Positions 35,436-47,870 of a stretch of 64,000 nt of DNA are shown piece by piece (the first letter of the stretch is position 1; each line of letters begins with the position of its first letter). Below the pieces are notes generated by a model, which was not told where the DNA came from, made no database searches, and saw only the letters and a program-made list of their open reading frames with translations. The stretch is taken from assembly GCF_041296385.1 (NCBI RefSeq), contig NW_027184065.1, positions 1 to 64,000 of the forward strand, read 5' to 3'. The translations under genes and the position numbers were made by a program. This DNA is from Aphelocoma coerulescens. Its lineage: Eukaryota > Chordata > Aves > Passeriformes > Corvidae.

Positions 35436-36803
35436 TGTCATAGGTTAGCAAGCATAGTCCCGGAAGGGATATCCTTGCTAAGGGGTGCTTACAGCTTCCT
35501 CTGGGACCTGATAGAACCTATCAGCTGGCCAGTTTGAATATGGACAATTCTTTAAGCCACTTAAAGTTGTGACCGTCTCTGTGATCCACACTTAAGAACA
35601 GCAAACTCCCACCCCAGCTCTCTCTCGTTTCCGGCACTGGGACAGGTGGCTGCAGGCCCCGTGCAGGGGCCAGCAGGCCCGGCCAGGCCCTGCTTGGGCC
35701 AGGCCGGGCCGGGCCACAGCCAGCCTGGAGCCATGGGCCTGTTCCAGCCGTGGAACCCCCCCCACTGCCTTGCCGTGGGCAGCCGGAGCGGCTCGGAACC
35801 CCCCCTCTCCACTGTGGCCGAGATTCAGCAAAGCGGCACCTCTGTCCGGCAGAGGTCAGGTGACCAACTGCGATAAGCCACATTCCAGCTACAAGGCCGA
35901 GGTGAGATTAACCCTTTTATTGCTGTGAAGAGCTGAAAACCTGAGGGAAGAGAGAGAGGAGATGCTTAAAGCTGAAAGTCTGTCGTGAAGCTATGATATA
36001 GCAGAGTATCCTGTTGTAATTTCATGAAGATATGGGGGGTGGAGTGTTCAACTCATAAGCAGAAGCACCTGCGCTGAGATAGGCAGATGCTGACGCAGCT
36101 GTAATTTCATGAGAAGTTTGGACAGAGAGAGATGAACCAGATGAACCAGATGAGGACTGTTGCTCCAAAGAGGAAAGGAGAAAAACCTCAATTCCTAGAG
36201 ATGCTTCCAGAGATAGTCTTAAAGATGAAGATGACCCTTTGCTCCCAGGGAAGGAGAAGGGCCTCTGTTTTTTTTTGTTTCTGAACAGCTCAACCTTAAA
36301 ATTGTACCCCAGAAAACTTTCAAGAGTGGACCCTCGAAAGCAGTTGCGGGAAAAGCTGCAAGTCGGGGGAAGGGACTCACATCGTAAGCAGAGAGACTCC
36401 TCTTCCTGAATGGACTGAACAATATTTGGAAGTGGGTGGCTGTCTCGGTGTGATACTGTTTTCATAGCACGAGCAAGAAGAGACTTCTCTTTCTAAATGG
36501 ACTGAACAAGGTTATTATGGAAGTGGTAAACAGACTGAACATCTTAAGGGTTGTCTTTACATTGTCAGTGGGAGAAGGGAGGAAGGTGGGGGGAGGAGGA
36601 GAGTTCTAAAGGTGGTATAATTTTTTTTTTCCTTTTCTTCTTTTAGGTCTGTTAATAAACTTCTTTATATTCATTCAAGTTGGTGCCTGCTTTGCATTTC
36701 TCCTAATTCTTATCTCACAGAAGATAAACAGTAATGAGTATTTTAGACCAAACCACTACACTAAATTGGTGTTTCCGCCCGGTTACAAACCCAACCCGCG
36801 ACA
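35436..36803 (+). mobile_element. Solo LTR inserted in RNase H
   Basis: 1368 bp from TGTCATAGG to CGCGACA, flanked by CACAC on both sides (35,431-35,435 and 36,804-36,808), a perfect 5 bp target duplication. AATAAA at 36,654-36,659 orients it on the plus strand, and GGTATAAT near 36,614 may be its promoter. A 5 bp duplication fits an ERVL-type element; the sequence resembles a common passerine LTR by memory. The ORFs inside it are chance frames. Confidence 0.88.
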
Positions 36804-36808
36804 CACAC

Positions 36809-38288
36809 AAAAAGGGGACCGTCTATACTGATTCAAAGTACATACCTTTGGAAAGATCTGGGAAGAAAGGGGTTTACTAAATTCAAAGGGGAAAGAACTG
36901 ATACATGAAGGCCTGATTTCAGAAGTGTTGGAAGCATTAAAATTGCCTGAAGAAATAGCCGTAGTGCATATCAAAGGACACCAAGAAGGGATGACCCCAG
37001 AAATAAGAGGGAATAACCTAGCAGACCAAGAAGCCAAAGATGCAGCAGAAAATGGGACTGAACCAATTCTGTTAATCCTGACCCCAGAAAGGGGAGAATT
37101 GGAAATCCCCAAATTTAGTAAAGAAGAAGAAAAAGAATTATTTAAGATAGGGGGAGAACAAGATCAATCTGGAAAACGGAAACTTCCTGATGGGAGACAG
37201 TTACTTAATAAGCCACTCACTAAGAGAATATTAGAAGATATGCATCAAAAAACTCATTGGGGTACTCAAGCTAGCTTGTGTGATCATTTTCTAAAAAATT
37301 ATGGGTGTATTGGAATCTTTGGGGTAGCAAAACAAATAACTGGGAACTGTAGAACTTGCCAAAGAGTGACTAGGAAAATAATGAGAAAAACAACATTAGG
37401 AGGCCGTGAGTTAGCTCTGCGACCATTCCAAAGTATCCAAGTAGATTTCACTAAACTTCCTCAAGTACAGAGATGGAAGTTCCTATTAGTAATAGCAGAC
37501 CACCTAACTTGTTGGGTAGAAGCAGTTCCTGCTACTAGAGCTACAGCTAACATAGTATGCAAAACCCTTCTGGAACAAATTATTCCCAGATATGGAATGG
37601 TTAATAAAATAAACTCAGGTAGAAGAACACATTTTACATCCAAAGTCTTACAACAAATAACTCAAGCCTTGGGAATAAAATGGGAATTACATACCCCCTG
37701 GCACCCACAAAGTTCAGGCCAAGTAGAAAGAGTGAACCAGACTTTGAAAAAAACTTTAACAAAATTAATGATTGAAACTCAAATGTCATGGGTAAAATGC
37801 TTACCTTTGGCTCTGTTGAGAGGCCGAACACAGCCCAGGTCAGACCTGGGAGTGTCTCCTTATGAGATGATGTTCGGATTACCCTTCCTTACTGCTCAAC
37901 ATGAAACAGCCACTTATGAAGTAGGAGAAGTAAGTGTCAAAAAATATGTCACCGCAATTGCCAGAACACTTGAAAATTTGCGGCTGAAAGGAATGATCCC
38001 TCAAACCACAGCTTTGGAGTTCAAAATTCATAATATCCATTCAGGGGAATGGGTACTAGTAAAAACATGGAAAGAACAATCTTTGACTCCACAATGGGAG
38101 GGTCCTTTTCAGGTACTGCTGATGACTGAGGCCGCAATCCAGACCAAGGAACGAGGGTAGATCCATGCCAGCAGAATCAAAGGACCTGTAAAAGAACCTG
38201 AAGAGTGGACTGTAATATCCAAACCAGGTGATACCAAATTGATTCTTAAACGGAGACCAGGTGGCAATGAGCTAGAACAATCTAAATA
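36809..38288 (+). pseudogene. pol: RNase H end and integrase of provirus
   Basis: RNase H resumes with Tyr-Thr-Asp-Ser, then suffers a one-base frameshift near 36,845. The integrase region is open over 36,925-38,160. It shows a His-His-Cys-Cys zinc domain (about 37,240-37,365), first catalytic Asp at 37,444-37,446, Gly instead of the second Asp at 37,618-37,620, and Glu at 37,726-37,728. A stop at 38,158-38,160 cuts the C-terminus, which otherwise continues to about 38,288. With one catalytic residue missing it would be inactive even without the other breaks. Confidence 0.85.
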
Positions 38289-38770
38289 ATCCAAGGGATA
38301 TGCAAAGAATCACACCTAACTGAGAAGTAAAAGCCAAATTTATATCAGTGGCCCCTGGACAAATTCTGGGACATCGTGGAGAAGAATATTCTCACTTCAA
38401 ACAGGAAGGGTTGGGACTGGATCAAACAGGGAACTCTCATGTTCTGATTCTAGCCTGTGATTTGTATTAAGAAGGCGGAGAATCACAACTTCCATCAGTG
38501 CCACATCATATACCCTGTTTGAATCATTCTAACACGGGGCATGCCAACCACGTCAAATATAAGTAATTAATCTAGAGGGAAATTGGCATTTCACACCGTC
38601 GACACCCTAGTTGTAAAGGGTGTCAAGCACAAAATCGACCCCCTATCCAGACAAAATCATAAGCAACAAAAGCAATAACTTTGCTCTGCAGATGGGAATT
38701 ACTAGTGCCTGTTGAATGGGAAACACCTAAGATACGATAAGATACTACAGTTAAAAAGGTGCCAAAAGAA
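38289..38770 (+). other. Region between pol and env of provirus
   Basis: About 0.5 kb with no long frame and no recognised gene. It probably carries the env splice acceptor. Confidence 0.5.
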
Positions 38771-40745
38771 ATTTGCCTAAAAGCTACAAAGGAAGTGACA
38801 AGGAAATAGAGGGCAAGACCGGGTCGGCCACTGTACTCGCCACCGAGAAGATCCAATACACCTGCTATGGGTTGCAACCTCATAGGCAAGGGAGGTGGGA
38901 GTATAAGCCATGCCGGACCTCTGTTATTCCTTCTTTTGTCACTTCTCCTGGTCCCTTTTGGGACACCGGCAAGACCATGTTACAAATGCTATCGAAAGCT
39001 CTACATGGAAAGACACCGGGGCTTCTTTCTTATTACTCATACCCATACCAACAGTCACTGTTATGACTCATCCAAATTAGGTATTTGCATGCATAAAGGA
39101 GAAAAATATTGGATTACAGAAAATTTAGGAACAAGTGGAAACAGACTAAGAAGCAATTGTCCAAAAGGAGAAAAATAGATTTGCTCCACAGCTGCCACCA
39201 GGGGAACAGTCCAAGATTTGGTAAAAGAGCAAGTGGTAAGTAAAGATACAAAGCCAGCACAGCAACCTCGCCCTATATTCACCTCACCACGCCAGGACCT
39301 GTATGCAAAGCTCAAACAACAAAGAGGAAAAAACCCCAAGGTTAGGAAAAAACCTGTTTGTGGAATTGGGGGAGAGGATAGGTAAAGAACTTAACATAAC
39401 CAACTGTTGGGTCTGTGGAGGAGCTTTAATGACAGAAGAATGGCCACGGAAAGGTAGCAGCGTAGGCCCGGTAGAACTCCTTAAATGGAACCGGACAAAT
39501 ATAAGAGGGGGGAACTGACCTGAGGGGTGGATTTTAAGTTCAACAGTGATAGGGGAAGAATGCCTCTGGCGAACTGGGATAAACTTTCTTAATGAAGTAG
39601 GAAACACTCCCTGTAAAAGCTATAAAGTGAGTAACAAAACTTCAAGGTGGTGGGTCCCAGAAAAACCAACTTGGTATTGAGCCCAGAAAAAAGGAAAAGA
39701 CTGTGTATATGATCATGAAGTTGGACTCTTTCAGTGTAATGACACGAGGAAAAATCCTTATTTTGGAATCCCAGAAATAGCCAAATTTGGGGAGAATATA
39801 AATCAACAAGAAGGTGATTATTGGAAAGCACCAGATGGCTTCTTTTGGATATGTGGGAAAAGGGCATCCCCAAGACTCCCTTCACATTGGAAAGGGAGTT
39901 GTACACTAAGAATCATTCAACCAGGGTTTTTCCTTTTCCCAGAACCAGTGGGAGATCAATTAGGTATACCTCTCTATGAAGACTTCAAAAGAAAGAAAAG
40001 AGATTTAATTGGAGGATTCCAAAAATGGAAAGATGAGGAATGGCCCCCTGAACGAATATTAGAAACAGATGGGCCAGCTACCTAAGCACAAGATGGAAGT
40101 TGGGGATATCAGACCCCAGTTTACATGCTGAATCGTATCATCAGACTCCAAGCTCTTGTAGAAATCATAACCAATGAAACAGCTGGGGCTATGGAATTAA
40201 TAGTCAGCCAGCAACGCCAAACCAGAGCTGCAATACATCAAAATAGGCTGGCTTTAGACTATTTACTGGCCGAAGAAGGCGGTGTGTGCAGGAAGTTCAA
40301 TACATCGGACTGTTGTTTAAAAATTGATGACAATGGGGATGCCGTTCTAGATATGGCCAACCAAATCAGAAAAATAGCCCATGTACCAGTCCAAAAATGG
40401 GAATCAATGATGTCTGCTAACTGGTGGGATGGCATATTGGGGAAAGAATGGTGGAAGAAGCTAGGTTTCTTCCTCTTATGTGCTACAGCTAGTCTAATAT
40501 TTCTCCCTTGCTTGATCCCCTGCTTTATTCGGCTAATCACCAGCATAGTTCAAGGCATGCAAGTTGTGGCAATGCCTACTGACCCAAAGTTGGCTATGTC
40601 TGGAACAGCACAAAAAATTATGGCATTAAAAAGACAAAGTGATACAAAAGACCCTCTTGAAGAAGCCAAATTGATCTGTGAAAAGAACGAACAGACATTA
40701 GAAGCCAAGAAAAAAGAATTATTGCTCAAGCCAAATGATTTATAA
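38771..40745 (+). pseudogene. env: env of provirus (broken)
   Basis: A signal-peptide-like hydrophobic stretch lies at about 38,920-38,965, inside the open frame 38,867-39,178. The surface subunit has Cys-Trp-Val-Cys at 39,405-39,416, the CXXC of SU-TM linked envelopes, but frames break at 39,176, 39,516 and elsewhere. The transmembrane subunit is open over 40,125-40,745. It has a heptad region followed by Cys-X7-Cys-Cys (40,287 to 40,316), a membrane anchor at about 40,465-40,535 and a long cytoplasmic tail. It is related to the older env at 19.7-21.4 kb. Confidence 0.85.
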
Positions 40746-40746
40746 A

Positions 40747-40762
40747 ATAGAAAAGGGGGGAT
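40747..40762 (+). promoter_or_regulatory. Polypurine tract of provirus
   Basis: AATAGAAAAGGGGGGAT directly before the 3' LTR, the plus-strand primer position. Confidence 0.85.
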
Positions 40763-41420
40763 TGTTATAAACATATATTATATTAGCTTCTCGCAAAGTA
40801 TAAAGTAGATATTATATAACGTTAGAAATGCTTTCTGCTGTGTGGATGTAGTTTTCTCTCTTTTTAGCAAGAATGTTAGCAAGTGTGAGCACGTAAGATA
40901 ACCTCCAAACGAACAGAGGATGAGGCCCGAAAAGCTGCTAATCAACACTTTGTCTAGGGAGCAAAAGGGCCCAAAGGCTACTCCGCCCGGAGAACGGGCG
41001 GCCAGGAGAGTCCGGGAGATTTTATCACCACTCTGCCTGAAGAGACGAAGAGGCCCAAAGCTGCAATCAGCCCTGTCTGTCTGGAGAATTAAGAAATCCA
41101 CCCTACCATCGACTCTTGCCTAGCGGGCCCAACCCCAAGAATCAAGAGAAATAAAACCACAAGGCAGAAGACTAGGCACGCTCTAAAAAGGCGGAACCAA
41201 GGAGTGGCCATGCAGAACAGCTCCAGGAAAAGTTTTAATATGAATAAAGAACAGACAGTAAAAACGGTATAAAAAGGACTGACCTCTGGCATCAGGTGTG
41301 CTCTTGGCAGAGCGCCAAGGCAACTGGCTGTTACGCCGTTGCTTTATTTGATGTGTCTCTTATTGTCTTTATATTAAACCCCTTTAAATTCTCACAGGAG
41401 AGTGAACTTCGTTTTTCACA
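40763..41420 (+). mobile_element. 3' LTR of provirus
   Basis: 658 bp, the same TG...CA ends as the 5' LTR. Differences from it are scattered single bases, with a cluster near 41,010-41,040. It is followed by GAGA and then the A2 sequence. Confidence 0.93.
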
Positions 41421-41439
41421 GAGAGAAGTTGTTCCCCCT

Positions 41440-42400
41440 GACAGCTAAGCTCCAACTACGGTGTCGCTTATGTCCTTCCCAGGACGGGCGGGAAAACGCC
41501 TCGGCGCAGCGCAGCGCTGGCCGGGAGCGGCCGGCACGGCACCGAGCGCGCTCCCCACTCCCTCCCGCCCGCGCCGCTGCGGAGACCCCGGGTTCGCCGG
41601 AATCGGCCACATGCTGCACGGAGGGCAGCGCGGCAAAGGCGGCCTCCCCTCGTCGCCCGGGGAAGGCCGGCCTCGGATCCCCGCTCTCTCCACCGGCACG
41701 GGCAGTGCCAGCAGCCTCTCGCTGTGGTCGCCGCTGGCCGAAAGCCTCGCCGCGCACCGCCCGGCCGGCCCCGCCGCTCCGCGGGCTCACACGGCACCTG
41801 CCGTGGGCGGCCGCCGAGCGACAGGAAGCAGAAGCGCTCACCGCCGCGCCGCTCGCCGCCCCGCCCGGGCGCTCCTCTCCTCGCGCTACCACGATGGCGC
41901 CGGCCCGCCCCGCCTTCCCCGTCGCCTGCGGCGCAACGCGGCTGCTCCGAGCCACGCAGCACGCGTGCGGCCGGGCCCTGCCGAGCTGCCGGCGGAGCCG
42001 GGGCACAGCACGGGCGGGAGAGCTTCCGGCGAGGCTGGGCGGGCGGCGAGCGCGGCCGAGCGTGAGCGCGCCAGGCGGGCGGCGGGCGGCGGCGTGATGG
42101 AGAGCTAGATGGAGGCGGCAGCACCGCGCGGCATAAAATAGCTGATCGTCCGGCAGCCGCCCGCTCCGCAGCCCCTCGGCTGCTGTCGAGAAGGGCCCCA
42201 GCCCTGGCCGCGCCGGTGGCGAGGCGGCTCCGCAGCCCGCGGGCAGCCCTGGCGGGGCAGGGGAGCACTGCGGGCAGCCCTGGGGCCGCGCAGCCGTCTG
42301 CAACGCGCGGTGGGAGCCGCTGGGAACTATTTTACACGTCCCGGGGGGCTGGAGAGGAGCACGGAGACCACGCGGCAGGTCGCTGCCGTTAGGGAAAATT
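41440..42400. promoter_or_regulatory. CpG island, A2 (reverse copy)
   Basis: Reverse complement of the A1 island at 22,020-22,935, with about 33 bp extra near 42,205-42,240. The 3' LTR of the 11.5 kb provirus now lies beside it. The doubtful 67-residue frame is at 41,894-42,097 on the plus strand. Confidence 0.7.
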
Positions 42401-42425
42401 AATCCACGATGCCTGAGGTTTATAT

Positions 42426-42888
42426 CCGAAAAGGAGACAGAGGAGTCCTGCAACATTCTTCGACTACAGGGAGAGTCCATGGGGCTTTTCCCATGGCGTC
42501 TGTCAAACGGTTGCGGGATGCAGCCCCCTTTTGATGCCAAGTTCCCGGCCACAGCACCCTCTTCCTTTTCCCCACTGGCTGAGGTATTCGGGAGATACAG
42601 ACTTCCGGAACTGCCTACTCTATGCGCCCCCCTCTAATATGCACCCCCCTCTTGGCATCGAGAAGAAAGATAAGAACCCCATTCCTAATGCTCTTAAGTC
42701 TTTGTTGCCTTGCTCTAGGTTCAGGAATTTAACACGGCCTTGATTAATCAACAGTCTCTGATGATTAGTAACAGTTCTAGAGAACTCCTAGTTTCTTCTG
42801 TTACTTCACTAGCCATAACTTCCTAGCCTTGTCTACAGGCCGATTCACACGGTCTCTTTGTAAAGACTCATCCATCTCATTCCTTTTA
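42426..42888 (-). mobile_element. Right LTR of deleted provirus, A2
   Basis: Reverse copy of 21,527-21,989, equal in length (463 bp). The TATA-like box lies just outside it at about 42,419-42,425. Confidence 0.75.
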
Positions 42889-42989
42889 ATCCCTCCTCTT
42901 TTTATTTGCTCTGTATTTGTCTTTACAAACCTTAATTACCATGGATTTAATTTTTTCTTCTGGAGTCTTCTTGGGTTTTGCTATTATTT

Positions 42990-44715
42990 GCAGTGACATT
43001 CTTTTCTGTCCTTTTGTAGTCATTTCTGGATCAGGTAGGCATGGCTGCTAGCGGCATCCCCTTGAGCACCTGCTGAAAGAGCTGCAGCCAGCATGGTGTC
43101 ACGCATGGTAAAAAGATGAGAATTGCGATAGCATATAAGAGGAGAAATCGTATTCATTTAGCCCAGAGCTGGCCAGTTAACTATGAAAATATGTCCCATT
43201 CCCATCCTTTCAACATTTGGACAGGTCCACGAGCTGACGTTATTTCCTTTGTTATTTGTTTGACCACTTTTCCGCTGTCATCTGCTTGCAAACAGCAGCT
43301 CGAGTCATTTAATTTCCCACAAACTCCTCCTTCTTCTGCCAACAGATAATCTAATACCATCCAATGTTGAATTACCGCTTTCCTCATTTAAGTGGGTTGC
43401 TCAGCAAAAAGGTCAAGCGCTGTGGCTGGCTGGTTGGTAATTATTTCCGAGACAGCTTGTAACCTAATTATCTCCTTCAAATGATAAATGGGTTCCCAGG
43501 CATCTGGGATTAATTCCTTAGGTTTCCAAGGGGCTGGTCCATCATGTTGGGTAACTTGTTCTGTTGGCCGTTCGTCATTTCCCCGTTTTGGGGTGCTCCC
43601 TCCAGCCAGGGCTGCATCAGCTGACTGCTTTTCTCTAATTAAATCATCACAGATTTTGATTCCTAAGCGATTTCCCAGAACTTGTAGTAGCAAAAAGAAC
43701 AACAGTCTACTAAATATACCATATCCCTGACCAGTTTGGAGGTAACCTGAGCTAAGCATGTTGGCCACAAATCCAATACTGTCCTTTCAAAGCCCGTGTT
43801 CCATTAGCAAAGGAACCTACCCATGGTCATCAATTGGTGGCTCAAAATACAGCAGGATTCCCGGGCCTAACGGTCCTCCAACAAGAGTTGCCCCACCATA
43901 AGGGTCCCAGCATTTGCATTTCCAAGCTCCCGCACAGGGTTCCCACCTACATTTACATCTGCAAGCTGCTTGGTTGGATTTGGAGCAGAACTCACTAAAA
44001 GGCTTTGAGTTCCAATCCGGTGTGGCCATTCCCACTGATAATCACAAACAACATGTCTTCTACTTGTGGAATTTTTGTGGGGACTGCTCAAAAACAGGTG
44101 GTCAAAAAAACCCCTTGTCCCTCCCCATTGCTTTACAGGCTTCCAAATATTTTTGGTAAGTGTGATAAGAACGCCTTACGCAGCTACTGTTAGTGAGCCG
44201 AACAGGTATTTGATTGCATTTGCCTTGATATTTGGAACAATTGGAAGGAGGGCAATTGGGGGTCCAAACCCAGTTGTTCAAGCCCAGAGGGAAAGTCAAT
44301 TGACAATTGCCTTTTCCTACATAGACACGCCCTATCCTATTTAGGCAATAAGTGCCTGTTGGAGAAGAATGAAGTGGCCATGAACTTCCTTCTTTGGCCC
44401 CAAATCCCATCCCACTGTGGCCCTCACATTGACCCACCATTTAGGTTCAGCTGGGCTAGCCAACTATGGCCACTCTTCAGATCCTCCTGGCCTTCCACAG
44501 AGCCAGCAATTGCTAAGGTTAAAAACTTTTGCTACTTCTTCTCCTAAGGCTGCAAATTGATTCTCCCACTCCTGGCCTAAACTCAGCTGACCATATCAAA
44601 GTAGAATTAGTAAGGAAAATGTTTTAATAGTGTCATCTAATTAGCTAGTCTAATTTTCCCGTTGTCTTCTGCAGCACCTGTGGCAATTGAAGACACAGAA
44701 ACCACTTAACGTAAC
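42990..44715 (-). pseudogene. env: Envelope remnant, A2
   Basis: Reverse copy of the A1 env remnant with the same stops; the transmembrane part is at 43,015-43,768 and the surface part at 43,817-44,512. A few substitutions separate the copies. The defects shared with A1 show that env was already dead when the arm was duplicated. Confidence 0.75.
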
Positions 44716-44955
44716 AAAATGGCCACAAGTATTAGCCCCCAAGTGAGTGGAGATTCTAGAGGAGGGATGCCTTTACAGTCTATTTCAGCAGACGGTCTGA
44801 AGGTAGGACTGCGGGGCTTCTTCCGATGTCGAAGCACTGCCTACTGCTCCGGCCCACTCCTGCAGAGTGTCAGTCACGGCCTCCCGGCCTTCTCCTCCAG
44901 CTGAGATGTGCAAATCTCTGAGGCTTCAGAGACCTTGACCCGAGAGTGACGGGTT

Positions 44956-45877
44956 CACCTGTGTTCAGCTTACTTGACGGCTGTTTTCTGTCGTCAGTGA
45001 CACTTGGAATGGGCCACGCCATTTCACCAGCACTGGCGCTTCTTTCTACTCCTTAATTAGGACTCAATCTCCTGGTTGGATGTTAAAAGCAGCAAAGTCC
45101 AAAGGCCGGGCTTGCGCCAGCTGAGTTTCCTGTTGAAGGGGTTTCACAAGAAGCAGGATCCTGGCCACAGATGGTTTTAAAAATGCATCACTTGCCTCTA
45201 CCCCCCCCACTGGGTGGAGACTTACCAGGAGGGCAATTGCAAACAACGATTGAAAGGGAGATAACTGAATCTCTCTTCTGGGTTGGGCCCTCATTCTCAC
45301 CAAAGCCAATGTCCAAAGCCCTACCCATGGCATCTTGGTTTCTATTACCAGCTTCAAAAGGTGTTTATTTCTCTCTTCATTGTTTTCTACCCGAGCCGAG
45401 CTCTGGGGGTGCCAGGGCCTATGGAGGTTCCATTGTGTTCCTAAAGAAGCCAAAACCCCTTGAAGGATCTTTCCTGCAAAATGAGTTCCCCTATCTGAAT
45501 CTATTGCTTCTACAATGCTGTATCTTGGAATGATTTGTTCCAAAAATGCCTTAAGAACTGATCCTGTCATTACTGAAGTAGTTGGAAATACTTCTGGCCA
45601 CCTTGCTAGCTGACATACGATTACCAGAAGATATTAAGCCTTGCCACTTGGGGCATCTCCGGAAAATCCACCTGGCATCTTTGGAAGGGCCATGCAGCCC
45701 AAGGCCTCCCTCCTCTAGCAAGTTACTTTGTAACTTGGCTGTTGGCTTTAGCACAGATCAAGCAACCTTCAACAGCTCCTTTTGCCAGTCTAAAAAGACC
45801 CCCAGCAACATACATCATGAGATAGGCTTCTGCCAATCCTCAGGAAGTGCAAGAACTCTCTTAATGGAGTTGCTTTA
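44956..45877 (-). pseudogene. pol: Integrase remnant, A2
   Basis: Reverse copy of 18,540-19,460. Here the open stretch is longer (45,064-45,570), because A2 differs by a small indel near 45,222 that keeps the frame open past the point where A1 stops. Confidence 0.75.
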
Positions 45878-46089
45878 ATATTGGTAGGGCCAAAGGTTCT
45901 GGTATCTCTTGTTTGCCATCCCTTGGAAACCAATTCTTGCCTTTTTTCTCTGCCACACGACTTTTAACTGTATGTCAAACTGCTGTGGTAGAAAAGACAG
46001 CTTCCTGGGCAGTGATGGAGTCACGGGGAGCAAAGGGGGCATCTTGGAGAGTTCTGGCAGAAGTGTGGCTTTCTGAGTTTCTTCATCCA

Positions 46090-46531
46090 CCAAAAAGGAG
46101 ACAGAGGAGTCCTGTAACATTCTTCAACTCCAGGGAGAGGCCATGGGGCTTTTGCCATGGAGTCTCTCAAATGATTGCGGGAAGCAGCCCCCTTCTGATG
46201 TTAAGTTCCTGGCAACAGCACCCTCTGAGGTACTCGGGAATTACAGACTTCCGGAACTGCCTACTCTACGCCCCCCTCTAATATGCACTCCCCTTTTGGA
46301 ATGGAAAAGGAAGAAAACCAAACTATTCCTAATGCTGGGAAGTCTTTGCTGCCTTGCTCTAGGTTCAGGAATTTAGCAGGGCCTTGGCTGAGCAACAGTC
46401 TCTGTTGATTAGTAACAGTTTCTAGAACGAATACTTTCTTCTGTTACTTCCCCCCCTGTAAATTCCTAGCCTTGTCTAAGGAGAGATTCACACGGTCTCT
46501 TTGTAAAGACACATCTATCTTACTCCTTTCA
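46090..46531 (-). mobile_element. Left LTR (U3 part) of deleted provirus, A2
   Basis: Reverse copy of 17,887-18,328, 442 bp, with the same truncation before the TATA box. Confidence 0.75.
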
Positions 46532-46799
46532 CGCCCACACCTTCCTTGCGGTGGAACGGCTCTCCCCGGCACAGCACCTGGCACAAAACCCCCGTATACG
46601 CACACACACACCTGCACTTACCCTGCACTCCACTGCACACACACACACACACACACCTCCCGCACACTAACACCCCCTCCACATCCCCACCATGCTACTT
46701 GCAGTGGCCCCGCCCCTGCCATCCCCGCCGGCTGGCAGCACCCACTCCTCGCATGCTTCCCCATGCCTTGCATTTCCTTGCTGCCTCCTCTGTAGCCTT

Positions 46800-47870
46800 C
46801 CCTCAACCTGCCTTTTCTCCCCTGCCTTGCACTGACTTGCTCACCCATCCCCCACCTGACTTCCTTTCACATTCGTCTAGGTCTGGCCTCATCTTTCCTT
46901 TTCCTTCTAGGACCCTCATTGCCTTGCCTCGCCTCGCAAAGCCACCACTTGCCTTGCCTTGCCCTTGAACCCCTCCCTTGCCTTGCATGACCTTGCTCAC
47001 CCCTCCCCCACCTGGAATTCAACACCCCTTTTCAATGACATTTCTGGGCCTTGCCCTGCCCTTTCTGCTCCTCCGAGGAATCTCAAAGCTCTCAAGCATC
47101 TCCGGTGTTTCAGGATCCCATGAGAGGAAGACCAGGGGAGGACGCATGTTGCCACACTCATCTCTGTGGGCAGCCTTTGTCTGGGAGCAATCCTTGCATG
47201 TCTTGAACCTTGGAGGGGCAATTCACATTTTGCCCTTGAGCTCGGGGACCAGAAAGAGAGTTCTTTTGCATACAAGGGAAAGCAGGTAGCTCAAGTCTTT
47301 TAGGTACAGAGGAGAGATGACCCACGCGGGATCAAGGCCACACAGAGCACTTGGTCCTGGCCACTTTTGTGTACCAGCAGTCCTTGAATGTACTTCTCAC
47401 CTGCCTTGCCTGGCCTTGCCTTGGCAACACAACAGTTGCCTTGCCTTGCCCTGCTAGCCCTCTGGAGCCTTGCATTCCTTTGCACGGCCATGCCCAGCAC
47501 ATGACCTGCCTACTGTTTTCCTCCAGGGCCTTGGCTTGCTGAGCCCTTCCTGTTTCTGCCTGGCCTTCCCATCAGTGGCCCTTCCTTCCTACAGCCAGCC
47601 TTGCCTCTAACTTCTGGACCTTCTCTTGTCTACCACTCCATTTGCTTTCCCCTCACTGCTCTGGCCTTGCCTACCTCTCCCTTGACTTGCCCACAATTGC
47701 CTGCACTCGGTTTGCAGCGCCTTGCCTGCATGGAAGGCAAGGGAAAGAGTGGTAGGCCGGGCAAAGCAAAGCCAGCAAGTTGTAGGCAGTGCGAGGCAAG
47801 GCAGACGTAGGCAAAGGAAGCAGAGCAAGGGTACCTTAAGAAGAACTAGACAAGGCAAGGCCAAGAGACT
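46800..47870. repeat. CCTTGCC minisatellite, A2
   Basis: Reverse copy of the A1 GGCAAGG tract. A (CA)n run (about 46,637-46,656) lies on its left side. It has fewer GGCCAGGCAAGG units near 47,405-47,420 than A1. Confidence 0.8.

Larger units (their letters stand above)
29952..41420 (+). mobile_element. 11.5 kb gamma-like endogenous provirus
   Basis: A complete structure is present: 5' LTR, primer site, leader, gag, pol, env, polypurine tract, 3' LTR. About 25 differences between the LTRs, counted by eye over 657 bp, show it is not very recent. Gag and pol share one frame around an amber codon. All genes carry stops or frameshifts, and a solo LTR interrupts pol, so it is defective. Confidence 0.93.
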
